From NCBI RefSeq assembly GCF_009467805.1, contig NZ_WIAY01000011.1, positions 1 through 64,000 on the forward strand: 64,000 bases of DNA. Direction: 5' to 3'. This DNA is from Stenotrophomonas nematodicola (GTDB taxonomy: Bacteria > Pseudomonadota > Gammaproteobacteria > Xanthomonadales > Xanthomonadaceae). Position 1 is the first letter of the stretch, and each line of letters opens with the position of its first letter. The notes beneath the pieces were generated by a model. That model searched no databases. It was not told where the DNA came from and worked only from the letters and a program-made list of their open reading frames with translations. The position numbers and the translations under genes are program-made. Positions 34,100-44,014 of the stretch are shown one piece after another.

Positions 34100-35116
34100 A
34101 TGCTCTTCAAGAATGTCTCTATCGCCGGCCTGGCGCACATCGACGCGCCGCACACGCTGACGTCCAAGGAAATCAACGAACGTCTGCAGCCGACGCTGGA
34201 TCGTCTGGGTATCCGTACCGACGTGCTCGGCGACATCGCCGGCATCCATGCCCGTCGCCTGTGGGACGCGGACATGCTGGCCTCCGACGCGGCCACCCTG
34301 GCGGCGCGCAAGGCGCTGGAAGATGCCGGGATCGGTGCCGACAAGATCGGCCTGCTGGTCAACACCTCGGTCAGCCGCGACTACCTGGAGCCGTCCACCG
34401 CCAGCATCGTCTCGGGCAACCTGGGCGTCGGCGATGAGTGCATGACCTTCGACGTCGCCAACGCCTGCCTGGCCTTCATCAACGGCATGGACATCGCGGC
34501 GCGCATGCTCGAGCGCGGCGAGATCGACTACGCGCTGATCGTCGATGGCGAAACCGCCAACCTGGTGTACGAGAAGACCCTCGAGCGCATGGCCCTGCCG
34601 GGCGTCACCGCCGATGACTTCCGCAACGAGATGGCCGCCCTGACCCTGGGCTGCGGTGCCGCCGCGATGGTGATGGCACGCACCGAACTGGTGCCCGATG
34701 CGCCGCGTTACCGCGGTGGCGTGACGCGTTCGGCCACCGAGTGGAACCAGCTGTGCCGCGGCAACCTGGACCGCATGGTCACCGACACCCGCATGCTGCT
34801 GATCGAAGGCATCAAGCTGGCGCAGAAGACCTTTGGCGCCGCGCGCGAAGCGCTGGGCTGGGCGGTGGACGAGCTGGACCAGTTCGTCATCCACCAGGTC
34901 AGCCAGCCGCACACCGCCGCGTTCATCAAGAACTTCGGCATCGACCCGAAGAAGGTCATGACCATCTTCGGCGAGCACGGCAACATCGGCCCGGCCTCGG
35001 TCCCGATCGTGCTGAGCAAGCTCAAGCAGCTCGGCAAGCTGAAGAAGGGCGACCGCATCGCCCTGCTCGGCATCGGCTCGGGCCTGAACTGCTCGATGGC
35101 CGAAGTGGTCTGGTAA
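34100..35116 (+). CDS. oleA: OleA, acyl-CoA:acyl-CoA head-to-head condensing thiolase
   Basis: The 338-residue thiolase-superfamily enzyme condenses two fatty acyl-CoAs by a non-decarboxylative Claisen reaction to a beta-keto acid, the first step of long-chain olefin synthesis. The catalytic triad is Cys123 (in VANACLAFING), His265 (in FVIHQVSQPH) and Asn295 (in GEHGNIG). Length and spacing equal Xanthomonas OleA. FabH is the related alternative, but the full ole cluster follows. A TACAAT box lies about 34 bases upstream. A terminator-like hairpin separates it from oleB. Confidence 0.95.
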   Translation: MLFKNVSIAGLAHIDAPHTLTSKEINERLQPTLDRLGIRTDVLGDIAGIHARRLWDADMLASDAATLAARKALEDAGIGADKIGLLVNTSVSRDYLEPSTASIVSGNLGVGDECMTFDVANACLAFINGMDIAARMLERGEIDYALIVDGETANLVYEKTLERMALPGVTADDFRNEMAALTLGCGAAAMVMARTELVPDAPRYRGGVTRSATEWNQLCRGNLDRMVTDTRMLLIEGIKLAQKTFGAAREALGWAVDELDQFVIHQVSQPHTAAFIKNFGIDPKKVMTIFGEHGNIGPASVPIVLSKLKQLGKLKKGDRIALLGIGSGLNCSMAEVVW

Positions 35117-35137
35117 ACAGACCCCTGCGTTGACTCC

Positions 35138-35164
35138 AAGGGCCGGTACTTCCGGCCCTTTTTA
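35138..35164 (+). terminator. Terminator-like hairpin between oleA and oleB
   Basis: AAGGGCCGG, loop TACTT, CCGGCCCTT followed by TTTTA. A classical intrinsic terminator inside the ole cluster suggests that oleA is mostly transcribed alone and oleB only by read-through or from its own promoter. Confidence 0.8.
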
Positions 35165-35177
35165 CAGGTGCGACCCG

Positions 35178-36068
35178 ATGTCCAAGCTTCCCGGTTACCC
35201 CGCCCATCCGCATCGCGTCGAGGTGCGCCCCGGCCTGTCGATGAACTATCTCGACGAAGGCCCGCGCGACGGCGAGGTGGTGGTGATGGTCCACGGCAAT
35301 CCGTCGTGGAGCTACTACTGGCGCACGCTGGTGGCCGGGCTGTCGGACCGGTACCGCTGCATCGTGCCGGACCACATCGGCATGGGCCTGTCGGACAAGC
35401 CCGATGACGCGCACTACGACTACACGCTGCAGTCGCGGGTGGACGATCTGGACGCGCTGCTCCGCCACCTGGGCATCACCGGCCCGGTGACCCTGGCCGT
35501 GCACGACTGGGGCGGCATGATCGGCTTCGGCTGGGCGCTGTCGCACCACGACCAGGTCAAGCGCCTGGTGGTGCTCAACACCGCCGCCTTCCCGATGCCC
35601 GCCGCCAAGCAGATGCCTTGGCAGATCGCGCTGGGCCGGCACTGGTCGATCGGCGAGTGGATCATCCGCACCTTCAACGCGTTCTCCGCCGGCGCGTCGT
35701 GGTTCGGCGTGGAGCGGAAGATGCCGGCCGATGTGCGTCGTGCGTACGTGTTGCCGTACAACAGCTACGCCAACCGGATCAGCACCATCCGCTTCATGCA
35801 GGACATTCCGCTGGGCCCGGCCGACAAGGCCTGGTCGCTGCTCGAGCGTGCCGGCAAGGCGCTGCCGTCGTTCGCCGACCGCCCGGCGTTCATCGGCTGG
35901 GGCCTGCGCGATTTCGTGTTCGACCACCATTTCCTGGCCGGGTTCCAGGCCGCGCTGCCGCAGGCGCAGGTGCATGCCTTCGAGGATGCCGGGCACTACG
36001 TGCTGGAAGACAAGCACGAGGTGCTGGTGCCGGAGATCCGCGCGTTCCTGGACGCCAACCCGCTGTAA
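35178..36068 (+). CDS. oleB: OleB, beta-lactone decarboxylase (alpha/beta hydrolase)
   Basis: The 296-residue protein belongs to the haloalkane-dehalogenase-like branch. It decarboxylates the cis-beta-lactone made by OleC to give the final olefin. The nucleophile is Asp110 in VHDWGGMIGFG. The oxyanion region is HGNPSWSYYWR, and the histidine lies in EDAGHYVLED near the C terminus. Its position between oleA and oleC supports the function. A minus-strand gene, ykgJ-like, and a hairpin lie between it and oleC, so the cluster is not a simple operon. Confidence 0.93.
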   Translation: MSKLPGYPAHPHRVEVRPGLSMNYLDEGPRDGEVVVMVHGNPSWSYYWRTLVAGLSDRYRCIVPDHIGMGLSDKPDDAHYDYTLQSRVDDLDALLRHLGITGPVTLAVHDWGGMIGFGWALSHHDQVKRLVVLNTAAFPMPAAKQMPWQIALGRHWSIGEWIIRTFNAFSAGASWFGVERKMPADVRRAYVLPYNSYANRISTIRFMQDIPLGPADKAWSLLERAGKALPSFADRPAFIGWGLRDFVFDHHFLAGFQAALPQAQVHAFEDAGHYVLEDKHEVLVPEIRAFLDANPL

Positions 36069-36081
36069 GGCACGCCAGGCA

Positions 36082-36102
36082 GTGCCGGCCGCGGGCCGGC
36101 AC
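36082..36102. repeat. SMAG-like hairpin between oleB and the YkgJ-like gene
   Basis: GTGCCGGCC, loop GCG, GGCCGGCAC preceded by GGCA. It resembles a GTAG element with a degraded header. It sits between two converging genes and may help end both transcripts. Confidence 0.6.
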
Positions 36103-36117
36103 CCCCAGGGCCCCGCT

Positions 36118-36543
36118 TCACGCCGCGATCGGTGCCTGGGGTGCCGGCGAATTGCCGTTGTCGTCCGGGTGGTCGTCGTCGTTGCCCGCGTCATCGCGCC
36201 ACCGCCAGTCCGCCAGCGTCAGTGCCGGCATGCCGTGCGCGATGCGCGCCTTGTCGCACTGTGGGCTGGCCTTGCCGTATTCCCATGACGCATCCACCTC
36301 GCGGCACACGCTGGGCCGGTTGGGATGGATGCTGCAGCGCGAGTACACCCCGATCTCCGCGTCCAGCGCGACGCAGTAGACCGGCTTGGACAGGGTGCCG
36401 CGCATGCACAGCCGGTGCGGGTCCAGGACCTGGGTCAGCGCGTGGGGAACGCCGCCGGGGGTGACCTCGTCGGACTCCATCCAGTGGAAGGCCACGCGGT
36501 ACTGGGTGCAGCAGGCGCCGCAGGTCAGGCAGGGATGGGGCAT
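36118..36543 (-). CDS. YkgJ family cysteine-cluster protein
   Basis: The 141-residue product begins with CLTCGACCTQYR, the CxxCxxCC cluster of the YkgJ/UPF0153 metal-binding family. Further cysteines follow in RLCMRGT, YCVALD, SRCSIHPNRPSVCREV and SPQCDKA. This spacing suggests Zn or Fe-S binding. It lies inside the ole cluster on the opposite strand, between oleB and oleC, and is divergent from oleC. No role in olefin synthesis is known. Confidence 0.85.
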   Translation of the reverse strand: MPHPCLTCGACCTQYRVAFHWMESDEVTPGGVPHALTQVLDPHRLCMRGTLSKPVYCVALDAEIGVYSRCSIHPNRPSVCREVDASWEYGKASPQCDKARIAHGMPALTLADWRWRDDAGNDDDHPDDNGNSPAPQAPIAA

Positions 36544-36633
36544 GGGGCGCCGGCCTTGGGCGGCAGGAAGCAGGAGGGAAGGGCGCGAATTTTCCACGCT
36601 GCCGCCCGGCGCGCAAGAATTTTCTGCAGCGGC

Positions 36634-36639
36634 GACAAT
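36634..36639 (+). promoter_or_regulatory. Candidate leaderless -10 box of oleC
   Basis: GACAAT is followed by GAACGG and the ATG at 36646, a 6-nt spacing with no Shine-Dalgarno sequence. It implies that oleCD has its own promoter, separate from oleA. Confidence 0.4.
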
Positions 36640-36645
36640 GAACGG

Positions 36646-38301
36646 ATGAACAGCGCCACCAACATCGCCGCCCGCCTGCCCGAGCTGGCCCGCGAGCGCC
36701 CCGACCAGATCGCCATCCGCTGCCCGGGAAAGCCCGGCCCCGGCGGCATGGCCCGTTACGACGTGACCCTGGATTACCGCACCCTGGATGCCCGCAGCCA
36801 TGCGATGGCTGCCGGGCTGGCCGCCTACGGCATTGGCCGCGGCGTGCGCGCGGTGGTCATGGTGCGGCCGTCGCCCGAGTTCTTCCTGCTGATGTTCGCG
36901 CTGTTCAGGAACGGCGCGGTGCCGGTGCTGGTCGACCCGGGCATCGACAGGCGCGCGCTGCGCCAGTGCCTGGACGAAGCGCAGCCGCAGGCCTTCATCG
37001 GCATCGGCCTGGCCCACGTGGCGCGCAAGGTGCTGCGCTGGTGCCCCTCGGCGACGATCCAGGTCACTGTTGGCCGGCGCTGGGGCTGGGGCGGCACCAC
37101 CCTGGCACGCCTGGAGGCGGCCGGCGCGCGCGCGCCGCAGCCGATGGCCGACACCGACGGCGAGGACGTGGCCGCGATCCTGTTCACCTCCGGCTCCACC
37201 GGCGTTCCCAAGGGCGTGGTCTACCGCCACCGCCATTTCGTCGGCCAGGTCGACCTGCTGCGCGCCGCGTTCGGCATGGAGCCTGGCGGCGTGGACCTGC
37301 CCACCTTCCCGCCGTTCGCGCTGTTCGATCCGGCGCTGGGGTTGACCTCGGTGATTCCGGACATGGACCCCACGCGTCCGGCCAAGGCTGATCCGCGCAA
37401 GCTGCATGACGCGATCGCCCGGTTCGGCGTCACCCAGTTGTTCGGCTCGCCGGCGCTGATGCGGGTACTGGCCGACCACGGCCAGCCGCTGCCCACCGTG
37501 CGCCGGGTGACCTCGGCCGGCGCGCCGGTGCCGCCGGACGTGGTGGCGCGGATCCGGCGCCTGCTGCCGCCCGAGGCGCAGTTCTGGACGCCCTACGGCG
37601 CCACCGAGTGCCTGCCCGTGGCGGTGATCGAGGGCCGCGAGCTGGAAAGCACGCGCGCGGCCACCGAGACCGGCGCAGGTACCTGCGTGGGTGCAGTGGT
37701 GGCGCCCAACGAGGTGCGCATCATCGCCATTGACGACGCCCCGCTGGCCGAGTGGTCGCAGGCGCGCGTGCTGCCCGCGGGCAGCGTCGGCGAGATCACG
37801 GTGGCCGGCCCCACCGCGACCGACAGCTACTTCAACCGGCCGCAGGCCACCGCCGCGGCCAAGATCGTCGAACCCCTGCCCGGGGGTGGCACGCGCGTGG
37901 TGCACCGCATGGGCGATGTCGGCTACTTCGATGCGCAGGGCCGGTTGTGGTTCTGCGGGCGCAAGACCCAGCGCGTGGAGACCGTGCAGGGGCCGCTCTA
38001 CACCGAGCAGGTGGAGCCGGTGTTCAATGCGCTGTCGGGTATCGCGCGTACCGCGCTGGTGGGTGTCGGTGCGGCCGGACGGCAACGCCCGGTGCTGTGC
38101 TATGAACTGCAGCCCGGCGTCGCCGATTCGCCTGCGCTGCGCGAGCAGCTGCGGGTCGAAGCGGCCGCGCACGCGCATACCGCACGCATCGAGGTGTTCC
38201 TGCCGCATCCGGCCTTCCCGGTCGATATCCGCCACAACGCCAAGATCGGCCGCGAAAAGCTGGCGATCTGGGCCGCCACCCGAATGGAACAGCACGCATG
38301 A
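36646..38301 (+). CDS. oleC: OleC, beta-lactone synthetase (AMP-ligase family)
   Basis: The 551-residue ANL-family enzyme uses ATP to convert the beta-hydroxy acid from OleD into a cis-beta-lactone. The P-loop motif [17 protein letters not shown] lies near residue 180. The A5 motif is [10 protein letters not shown], and the C-terminal hinge is GRKTQRV. The N-terminal start at 36646 matches OleC of Xanthomonas in length. Its 3' end overlaps oleD by ATGA (38298-38301), so the two are translationally coupled. Confidence 0.94.
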   Translation: MNSATNIAARLPELARERPDQIAIRCPGKPGPGGMARYDVTLDYRTLDARSHAMAAGLAAYGIGRGVRAVVMVRPSPEFFLLMFALFRNGAVPVLVDPGIDRRALRQCLDEAQPQAFIGIGLAHVARKVLRWCPSATIQVTVGRRWGWGGTTLARLEAAGARAPQPMADTDGEDVAAILFTSGSTGVPKGVVYRHRHFVGQVDLLRAAFGMEPGGVDLPTFPPFALFDPALGLTSVIPDMDPTRPAKADPRKLHDAIARFGVTQLFGSPALMRVLADHGQPLPTVRRVTSAGAPVPPDVVARIRRLLPPEAQFWTPYGATECLPVAVIEGRELESTRAATETGAGTCVGAVVAPNEVRIIAIDDAPLAEWSQARVLPAGSVGEITVAGPTATDSYFNRPQATAAAKIVEPLPGGGTRVVHRMGDVGYFDAQGRLWFCGRKTQRVETVQGPLYTEQVEPVFNALSGIARTALVGVGAAGRQRPVLCYELQPGVADSPALREQLRVEAAAHAHTARIEVFLPHPAFPVDIRHNAKIGREKLAIWAATRMEQHA

Positions 38302-39308
38302 AGATCCTCGTCACCGGCGGCGGTGGTTTCCTCGGCCAGGCCTTGTGCCGCGGCCTGGTCGAGCGCGGCCACCAGGTACTCGCCTTCAACCGCAGCCACT
38401 ACCCGGCGCTGCAGGCGCTGGGGGTCGGCCAGATCCGCGGCGACCTCGCCGACCCTGATGCCGTGCGGCACGCCGTGGCCGGCGTCGATGCGGTGTTCCA
38501 CAACGGCGCCAAAGCCGGTGCGTGGGGCAGCTACGACAGCTATTTCCAGGCCAACGTGGTGGGCACCGACAACGTGATCGCGGCGTGCCGTGCGCACAGC
38601 GTCGGCCGCCTGGTCTACACGTCCACGCCCAGCGTGACCCACCGCGCCACGCATCCGGTGGAAGGGCTCGGCGCGGACGAGGTGCCGTACGGCGAAGACT
38701 TCCAGGCGCCGTACGCGGCCACCAAAACCATCGCCGAACAGCGCGTGCTCGCCGCCAACGATGCCTCCCTGGCCACCGTGGCGCTGCGACCGCGCCTGAT
38801 CTGGGGGCCGGGCGACCAGCAGCTGGTACCGCGCCTGGCCGAACGCGCGCGCGCCGGCCGCCTGCGTTTCGTCGGCGATGGCCTCAACAAGGTCGATACC
38901 ACCTACATCGACAACGCCGCGCTCGCCCACTTCCTCGCCTTCGACGCGTTGGCGCCCGGCGCGGCGTGTGCCGGCAAGGCGTACTTCATTTCCAACGGCG
39001 AGCCGCTGCCGATGCGTGAGCTGCTCAACAAGCTGCTGGCGGCAGTCGGTGCACCGGCCGTGGAGAAGTCGATCAGCTTCAAGACCGCCTACCGCATCGG
39101 TGCGGTGGCCGAGCGGCTGTGGCCGCTGCTGCGGCTGCGCGGCGAGCCGCCGATGACGCGCTTCCTCGCCGAACAGCTGTGCACGCCGCACTGGTACAGC
39201 ATGGAACCGGCGCGGCGCGACTTCGGTTACGTGCCTGTCGTGAGCATTGACGAAGGGCTCACGAGGCTGAAGGCTTCATCGCGCGGCGAACTTCCCGTCA
39301 CTTGCTGA
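38298..39308 (+). CDS. oleD: OleD, NADPH-dependent 2-alkyl-3-ketoalkanoic acid reductase
   Basis: The 336-residue short-chain dehydrogenase reduces the beta-keto acid made by OleA. The nucleotide loop is [16 protein letters not shown]. The catalytic pair is Tyr139 and Lys143 in [12 protein letters not shown], and the nearby serine/threonine lies in VYTSTPSV. It resembles the 3-beta-hydroxysteroid dehydrogenase branch, as OleD does. OleB, OleC and OleD are known to form a large complex, which fits the linked genes. Confidence 0.93.
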   Translation: MKILVTGGGGFLGQALCRGLVERGHQVLAFNRSHYPALQALGVGQIRGDLADPDAVRHAVAGVDAVFHNGAKAGAWGSYDSYFQANVVGTDNVIAACRAHSVGRLVYTSTPSVTHRATHPVEGLGADEVPYGEDFQAPYAATKTIAEQRVLAANDASLATVALRPRLIWGPGDQQLVPRLAERARAGRLRFVGDGLNKVDTTYIDNAALAHFLAFDALAPGAACAGKAYFISNGEPLPMRELLNKLLAAVGAPAVEKSISFKTAYRIGAVAERLWPLLRLRGEPPMTRFLAEQLCTPHWYSMEPARRDFGYVPVVSIDEGLTRLKASSRGELPVTC

Positions 39309-39369
39309 ACACCGCCGGTCGGTAACGATGGCAGCACGCCAATCCGGCACGCATCACGCGAGGATAGAC

Positions 39370-39525
39370 ATGCTGCACTACGCCGTAATCTTTTTCGTCA
39401 TCGCCATCATCGCTGCAGTGCTGGGCTTCTCCGGCATCGCCGGCACCGCCAGCAGCATCGCCTGGGTCCTGTTCGTCGTGTTCCTGATCCTGGCCGTGGT
39501 GTCGATGTTCCGCAAGCGCGGATAG
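39370..39525 (+). CDS. Small two-span membrane protein, DUF1328 family
   Basis: The 51-residue product [20 protein letters not shown]-onwards has two membrane spans linked by SGIAGTASS and ends with the basic FRKRG. This is the DUF1328/YtjA pattern. It starts at 39370, where a GAGGATAGAC Shine-Dalgarno region precedes the ATG. The function is unknown, possibly envelope stress. Confidence 0.88.
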   Translation: MLHYAVIFFVIAIIAAVLGFSGIAGTASSIAWVLFVVFLILAVVSMFRKRG

Positions 39526-39618
39526 TGCGCCCCCCGGCCCGCGCCTTCTCTCCGGCGCGGTACCCGGGCAACGCGCGTTGCCGCGCGTGACCGCGACGGC
39601 CTGGATCCTGCGAAGGAT

Positions 39619-40725
39619 TCAGGCCGTCGTCGCAACGGCGTGCTGCAGCCCGCGCTCGGCGGCATGCCGGGCCATTGCCAGCTCCAGCAGGCGGGTAATC
39701 AACGCGGTGTAGCCCAGCCCACTGGCCGCCCACAGCTTGGGATACATGCTGATGCGGGTGAAGCCGGGCAGGGTGTTGATTTCGTTGATCACCACCTCGC
39801 CCCCGGCAGTGAGGAACACATCCACCCGCGCCAGACCGGCGCAGTCCAGCGCCTGGTAGGCGCGCACGGCGATGTCCTGGATGCGCGCCTGCGTATCCGC
39901 GTCAATGTCGGCGGGCACCACGATGTCCGCGCCGGTCTCGCTGATGTACTTGGTGTCGTACGAGTAGAAATCATCGTGCACCACCACCTCTCCGCACACG
40001 CTTGCCTCCGGTACTTCGTTGCCCAGCACCGCGCACTCGATCTCCCGGCCGCTCACGGCCGATTCCACCAGCACCTTGTGGTCGAACGACAACGCCAGTG
40101 CCAGCGCGGCATGGAATTCGCTCTCGCTGCGCACCTTGCTCACCCCCACCGACGAGCCCTGATTGGCCGGCTTCACGAACAACGGCAGGCCCAGTGTCGC
40201 CACCAGCGCGGCGTAGTCGGCGGCGGCCGCGCCGGCGCGGGTGATGCAGGCGAACGGTGCCACTGCCAGGCCGGCATCGCGGAGCAGGCGCTTGGCCACG
40301 TCCTTGTCCATCGCCACGGCCGAGCCCAGGACGCCGGAGCCGACGAAGGGCAGGTTGGCCATGCGCAGCAGGCCCTGCAGCGACCCGTCCTCGCCCAGCG
40401 TGCCGTGCACGATCGGGAATACCACGTCGATCTGCTCCAGCACGGCCGTCGGCGTGGTCGGCACCAGTTGCCGCTGCGACTGGCCGGGCAGCACCGCCAC
40501 GGCGTGGCCGGAGGCGTGCAGCGCGATGCGCGACGGGTCATCGGCGTTCAGCAGGAACTGCTGCGGGTCGCTGACGTGCCACCGGCCCTGCTTGTCGATG
40601 CCGATCAGGGTCACGTCGAAGCGTTCCTTGTCCAGCGCATCGACGATGTTCTTCGCCGACTGCAGCGAGACTTCGTGCTCGGCCGAGCGCCCGCCGAAAA
40701 TGATCCCGACCCGGGTCTTGCCCAT
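39619..40725 (-). CDS. ddl: D-alanine--D-alanine ligase
   Basis: The 368-residue ATP-grasp enzyme makes D-Ala-D-Ala for peptidoglycan. It starts [20 protein letters not shown], with the family signature [12 protein letters not shown] at about residue 100. [16 protein letters not shown] binds ATP, and [21 protein letters not shown] carries the metal ligands. The loop DTKYISETG has the Tyr typical of normal, vancomycin-sensitive ligases (KY), not the resistant type. It lies outside the dcw cluster, so this is the DdlA-type stand-alone copy. SD AGGAG precedes ATG 40725. Confidence 0.94.
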   Translation of the reverse strand: MGKTRVGIIFGGRSAEHEVSLQSAKNIVDALDKERFDVTLIGIDKQGRWHVSDPQQFLLNADDPSRIALHASGHAVAVLPGQSQRQLVPTTPTAVLEQIDVVFPIVHGTLGEDGSLQGLLRMANLPFVGSGVLGSAVAMDKDVAKRLLRDAGLAVAPFACITRAGAAAADYAALVATLGLPLFVKPANQGSSVGVSKVRSESEFHAALALALSFDHKVLVESAVSGREIECAVLGNEVPEASVCGEVVVHDDFYSYDTKYISETGADIVVPADIDADTQARIQDIAVRAYQALDCAGLARVDVFLTAGGEVVINEINTLPGFTRISMYPKLWAASGLGYTALITRLLELAMARHAAERGLQHAVATTA

Positions 40726-40837
40726 CGTAGTACCGCTCCTGGCGTGCTGAAAAAAGCAAGCATGGACCCGCGCACGGTGCTTGGCAAAAAGGCAGGTGCA
40801 CCCGCCGTGCGGACGCCCGCCGTTCAAGGGGGCGCGG

Positions 40838-40843
40838 TAGAAT
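40838..40843 (+). promoter_or_regulatory. Candidate leaderless -10 box of ubiJ
   Basis: TAGAAT is followed by GCGGCG and the ATG at 40850. There is a 6-nt spacing and no Shine-Dalgarno sequence. Confidence 0.4.
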
Positions 40844-40849
40844 GCGGCG

Positions 40850-41497
40850 ATGGCCCGTTCCCTGCTCTCTTCCCTCAAGCCCCTGGCCGGCCACGCGCTG
40901 GAAGTGGCACTCAACCGCGCCGTGGCGCTGGACCCGGACACCGGCAGCGCGCTGGGCGCGCTCGACGGCCGCCACATCGCCCTGACCCTGGAGGCGCCTG
41001 CGCTGGCGATGCGCATCGGCGTGGCCGGGCAGCGCCTGACGGTGGGGCCGGTGGATCTGACCCAGGAACCGGATCTGGCGGTACGCAGTTCGCTGGGCGG
41101 GGTGCTGGCGCAGTTGCCGTTCCTGGCCAACGCGCGGCGCGGCGGCGATGCCCCGGCAGGGCGGGTCAAGGTGGCCGGCGATGCCGAACTGGCGCGCCGC
41201 CTGCAGCAGCTTGCCAGCCGTTACGACCCGGACTGGCAGCTGCCGTTCGTGCGGGTGTTTGGCGAGGTACTCGGCGTGCAGATCGCCCTGGCGCTGCGCT
41301 CGGCCCTGCAGCATGCGCGCCGTGGCGCGTCCGACCTGGCGCACAGCGCCGCTGAATTTGTCACCGAGGAGTCCCGCGACGTGGTAGCGCGTGCTGAGCT
41401 GGAGGCCTTCCACGACGACGTGGATGTGCTGCGCGACGATGTGGAACGTTTGACCGTGCGCGTGCAGCGCGTACGCCAGCGCCAGGTGCGCGCATGA
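40850..41497 (+). CDS. ubiJ: UbiJ, ubiquinone biosynthesis accessory factor (SCP2 domain)
   Basis: The 215-residue product has an N-terminal SCP2-like lipid-binding domain (about residues 15-115) and a C-terminal coiled-coil ending [12 protein letters not shown]. UbiJ holds ubiquinone intermediates and is part of the soluble Ubi metabolon. It overlaps ubiB by ATGA (41494-41497), the conserved ubiJ-ubiB order. ubiE, often the first gene of the set, is absent here. Confidence 0.9.
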   Translation: MARSLLSSLKPLAGHALEVALNRAVALDPDTGSALGALDGRHIALTLEAPALAMRIGVAGQRLTVGPVDLTQEPDLAVRSSLGGVLAQLPFLANARRGGDAPAGRVKVAGDAELARRLQQLASRYDPDWQLPFVRVFGEVLGVQIALALRSALQHARRGASDLAHSAAEFVTEESRDVVARAELEAFHDDVDVLRDDVERLTVRVQRVRQRQVRA

Positions 41498-43152
41498 AGG
41501 CGATGTTCCGCGCCAGCCGGATCGGCCGGGTGCTGCTGCGCTACCGCCTCGACGACCTGCTCGACGGCACCCCGGCCGAGCGCTGGCTGCGCCTGGCCAA
41601 GCCGTTCGTGCCGCGCGCCTCGGCCGACATCGCCGCACAGTCGCGCGGTGCGCGGCTGCGCCTGGCGCTGCAGGACCTGGGGCCGATCTTCGTCAAGTTC
41701 GGGCAGATCCTGTCCACCCGCCGCGACCTGATCCCGGCCGACGTGGCCAACGAACTGACCCTGCTGCAGGACCGGGTCAAACCCTTCGACGGCGATACCG
41801 CCCAGCGCATCGTGGAGGCGGCGCTTGGCCGTCCGGTCAGCGAGGCGTTCGCCAGCTTCGATCTGCAGCCGCTGGCCTCGGCCTCGATCGCGCAGGTGCA
41901 CGCAGCCACGCTGGCCGATGGCCGCCAGGTGGTGGTCAAGGTGCTGCGCCCGGACATCGAAAAGCAGATCGACGCCGACATCGCGCTGCTGAAATCGGCC
42001 GCCGCACTGGTCGAGCGCACCCACCCGCGCGCCGACAGGATCCGCCCGCGCGAAGTGGTGGCCGAGGTGGAGAACACCCTGGCCGCCGAGCTGGACCTGC
42101 AGCGCGAAGGCGCCAACGCCAGCGTCCTGCGCCGCAACTGGATCGACTCGGACGACCTGTACGTGCCCGAGGTCATCTGGAGCCACACCGCCGAGCGCGC
42201 GCTGACCCTGGAGCGCGTCTGGGGCATTCCGTCCGACGACATCGCTGCGCTGGACAAGGCCGGCATCGACCGCAGGGCGCTGGCCGCCAAGGGCGTGCGG
42301 GTGTTCTACACCCAGGTGTTCCGCGACAACTTCTTCCACGCCGATGCGCATGCCGGCAACATCTGGGTCGACCTGGATCCGGCACGCCGCGACAACCCGC
42401 GCTTCATCGCGCTGGACTTCGGCATCATGGGACAGCTCTCGCAGGAAGATCAGTACTACCTGGCCGAGAACTTCATGGCCATCTTCAACAAGGACTACCG
42501 GCGCATGGCCGAGCTTCACGTCGAAGCCGGCTGGATGCCCAACAACGTGCGCATCGACGAGCTGGAAGCGGCCGCGCGCTCGGTATGCGAGCCGTACTTC
42601 ACCCGCCCGCTGTCGCAGATCTCGCTGGCCGAAGTGCTGATGAAGCTGTTCCGCGTCGCCCAGCGCTACCAGCTCACCCTGCAGCCGCAGCTGATCCTGC
42701 TGCAGAAAACCCTGCTCAACATCGAAGGCGTGGGCCGCCAGCTCGACCCGCAGCTGGACATCTGGGCAGTGGCGCGACCCGTGCTCGAACGCATCCTGCG
42801 CGAGCGCTACAGCCCGCGCCGGGTGATGAAGGAACTGCGCAAGCGCCTGCCGGAGATCATGACCCACACCCCGGACATGCCGCGTCTGGTGCATGCCTGG
42901 CTGAAGCAGCAGGTCGAAGGCGGGCACGAACTGTCGATGCGTTCGCAGGACCTGGTGGCCTTGAACAGCAACCTGCAGAAGCTGCAGAAGCGTGCGGTGG
43001 CTGCGATTGCCGGCGTCGGCCTGCTGATCGTCGCTGCCGTGCTGTATGGCATGCAGCCTGGTGGCTGGTATTTCGGCGATGCACCGGTATGGAGCTGGGT
43101 GAGCGGCGCGGCGGGCCTGTTCTCGCTGGCCAGTGCCTGGTGGCGGCGCTGA
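41494..43152 (+). CDS. ubiB: UbiB, ubiquinone biosynthesis ATPase/kinase-like protein
   Basis: The 552-residue atypical kinase-like protein is needed for coenzyme Q synthesis, probably extracting lipid intermediates. The KxGQ motif is [16 protein letters not shown], the Ala-rich loop is [12 protein letters not shown], and the metal and catalytic residues lie in [11 protein letters not shown] and ALDFGIMG. Two C-terminal membrane segments (about 500-545) anchor it. Length and motifs are typical. Confidence 0.95.
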   Translation: MKAMFRASRIGRVLLRYRLDDLLDGTPAERWLRLAKPFVPRASADIAAQSRGARLRLALQDLGPIFVKFGQILSTRRDLIPADVANELTLLQDRVKPFDGDTAQRIVEAALGRPVSEAFASFDLQPLASASIAQVHAATLADGRQVVVKVLRPDIEKQIDADIALLKSAAALVERTHPRADRIRPREVVAEVENTLAAELDLQREGANASVLRRNWIDSDDLYVPEVIWSHTAERALTLERVWGIPSDDIAALDKAGIDRRALAAKGVRVFYTQVFRDNFFHADAHAGNIWVDLDPARRDNPRFIALDFGIMGQLSQEDQYYLAENFMAIFNKDYRRMAELHVEAGWMPNNVRIDELEAAARSVCEPYFTRPLSQISLAEVLMKLFRVAQRYQLTLQPQLILLQKTLLNIEGVGRQLDPQLDIWAVARPVLERILRERYSPRRVMKELRKRLPEIMTHTPDMPRLVHAWLKQQVEGGHELSMRSQDLVALNSNLQKLQKRAVAAIAGVGLLIVAAVLYGMQPGGWYFGDAPVWSWVSGAAGLFSLASAWWRR

Positions 43153-43209
43153 CCGGCGCGCAGCGCACCGCCTGAATCGCCGTTGATGGCGATTCAGGCG
43201 CGCGACGGG

Positions 43210-43215
43210 GATAAT
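43210..43215 (+). promoter_or_regulatory. Candidate leaderless -10 box of truC
   Basis: GATAAT is followed by CGGTCG and the GTG at 43222. The 6-nt spacing supports the GTG as the true start of truC. Confidence 0.42.
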
Positions 43216-43221
43216 CGGTCG

Positions 43222-43947
43222 GTGAACGACACCGATACCGCCCTCGATACCGCCCCCCTGCAGCTGCTGCATCTGGACGACCGCCTTGCGGTGGTCAACA
43301 AGCCTGCCGGGCTCATGGTCCACGACAGCAAGCTGGCCCGCGGCGAAGACGATTTTCTCGCCGACCGCCTGCGTGAGCAGCTCGGCAAGCCGATCTTCCT
43401 CGTGCACCGCCTCGACCGTGCCACCAGCGGCTGCCTGCTGCTCGCCTTCGACCGCGAGAGCGCCAGTGCGCTCGGCAAGTCGCTGATGGGCGGCGACGTG
43501 GACAAGGACTACCTGGCGATCTGCCGCGGCTGGCCGGCCGAGGATGCCTTCACGGTCGACCACGACCTGGACGGCGGCCCGGGCAAACCGGTCAAAAAGC
43601 AGGCCATCACCCATTTCCAGCGTGTGGCCGTGGGCGAGATCGCGGTGCCGGTCGGCGAGTTCGAGACCTCACGCTATGCGCTGCTGCGCTGCCAGCCGCA
43701 GACCGGGCGCTTCCGCCAGATCCGCCGGCATCTCAAGCACCTGTCGCATCACCTGATCGGCGACACCAGCCACGGGGATGGTCGCCACAACCGCAGCTTC
43801 CGCATGCAGGGCATCCACCGGATGCTGCTGCACGCCGAGCGCCTGCGCTTCCCGCATCTGGATGGCACCGCGATGGACGTCAGCGCCCCGGTCGATGGCG
43901 AATTCCGCAAGGCAATGGACCTGTTCGGCTGGCACACCGCCCCGTAA
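43222..43947 (+). CDS. truC: tRNA pseudouridine synthase C-like protein
   Basis: The 241-residue RluA-family enzyme makes pseudouridine, probably at tRNA position 65. The catalytic Asp is in VHRLDRATSG. The TruC-typical tail is TGRFRQIRRHLKHLSHHLIG, then DTSHGDGRHNRSF. No S4 domain is present, as in TruC. The GTG start at 43222 is favoured over an upstream TTG (43183) because of the GATAAT box 6 nt before it. Its TAA stop lies inside a GTAA-headed repeat element. Confidence 0.88.
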   Translation: MNDTDTALDTAPLQLLHLDDRLAVVNKPAGLMVHDSKLARGEDDFLADRLREQLGKPIFLVHRLDRATSGCLLLAFDRESASALGKSLMGGDVDKDYLAICRGWPAEDAFTVDHDLDGGPGKPVKKQAITHFQRVAVGEIAVPVGEFETSRYALLRCQPQTGRFRQIRRHLKHLSHHLIGDTSHGDGRHNRSFRMQGIHRMLLHAERLRFPHLDGTAMDVSAPVDGEFRKAMDLFGWHTAP

Positions 43948-44000
43948 AGCCGGGCTCTGCCCGGCTGCGTCTCGCCCGTAAAGCCGGGCTCTGCCCGGCT
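43944..44000 (+). repeat. Two SMAG-like repeats, 34-bp period, overlapping the truC stop
   Basis: Units start at 43944 and 43978, 34 bases apart, each GTAAAGCCGGGCTCTGCCCGGCT. The header is GTAA in place of GTAG. The stop codon TAA of truC (43945-43947) is part of the first header. The hairpin may also end transcription from the DUF2059 gene that converges from the right. Confidence 0.82.
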
Positions 44001-44014
44001 GCCCCACCACCGCG

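Noticed and set aside
34100-35116. FabH (3-oxoacyl-ACP synthase III)
   Set aside because: The catalytic triad fits both, but oleB, oleC and oleD follow and the sequence pattern is that of OleA.
39619-40725. Vancomycin-resistance D-Ala-D-Lac ligase
   Set aside because: The omega-loop has the KY pair of normal D-Ala-D-Ala ligases.
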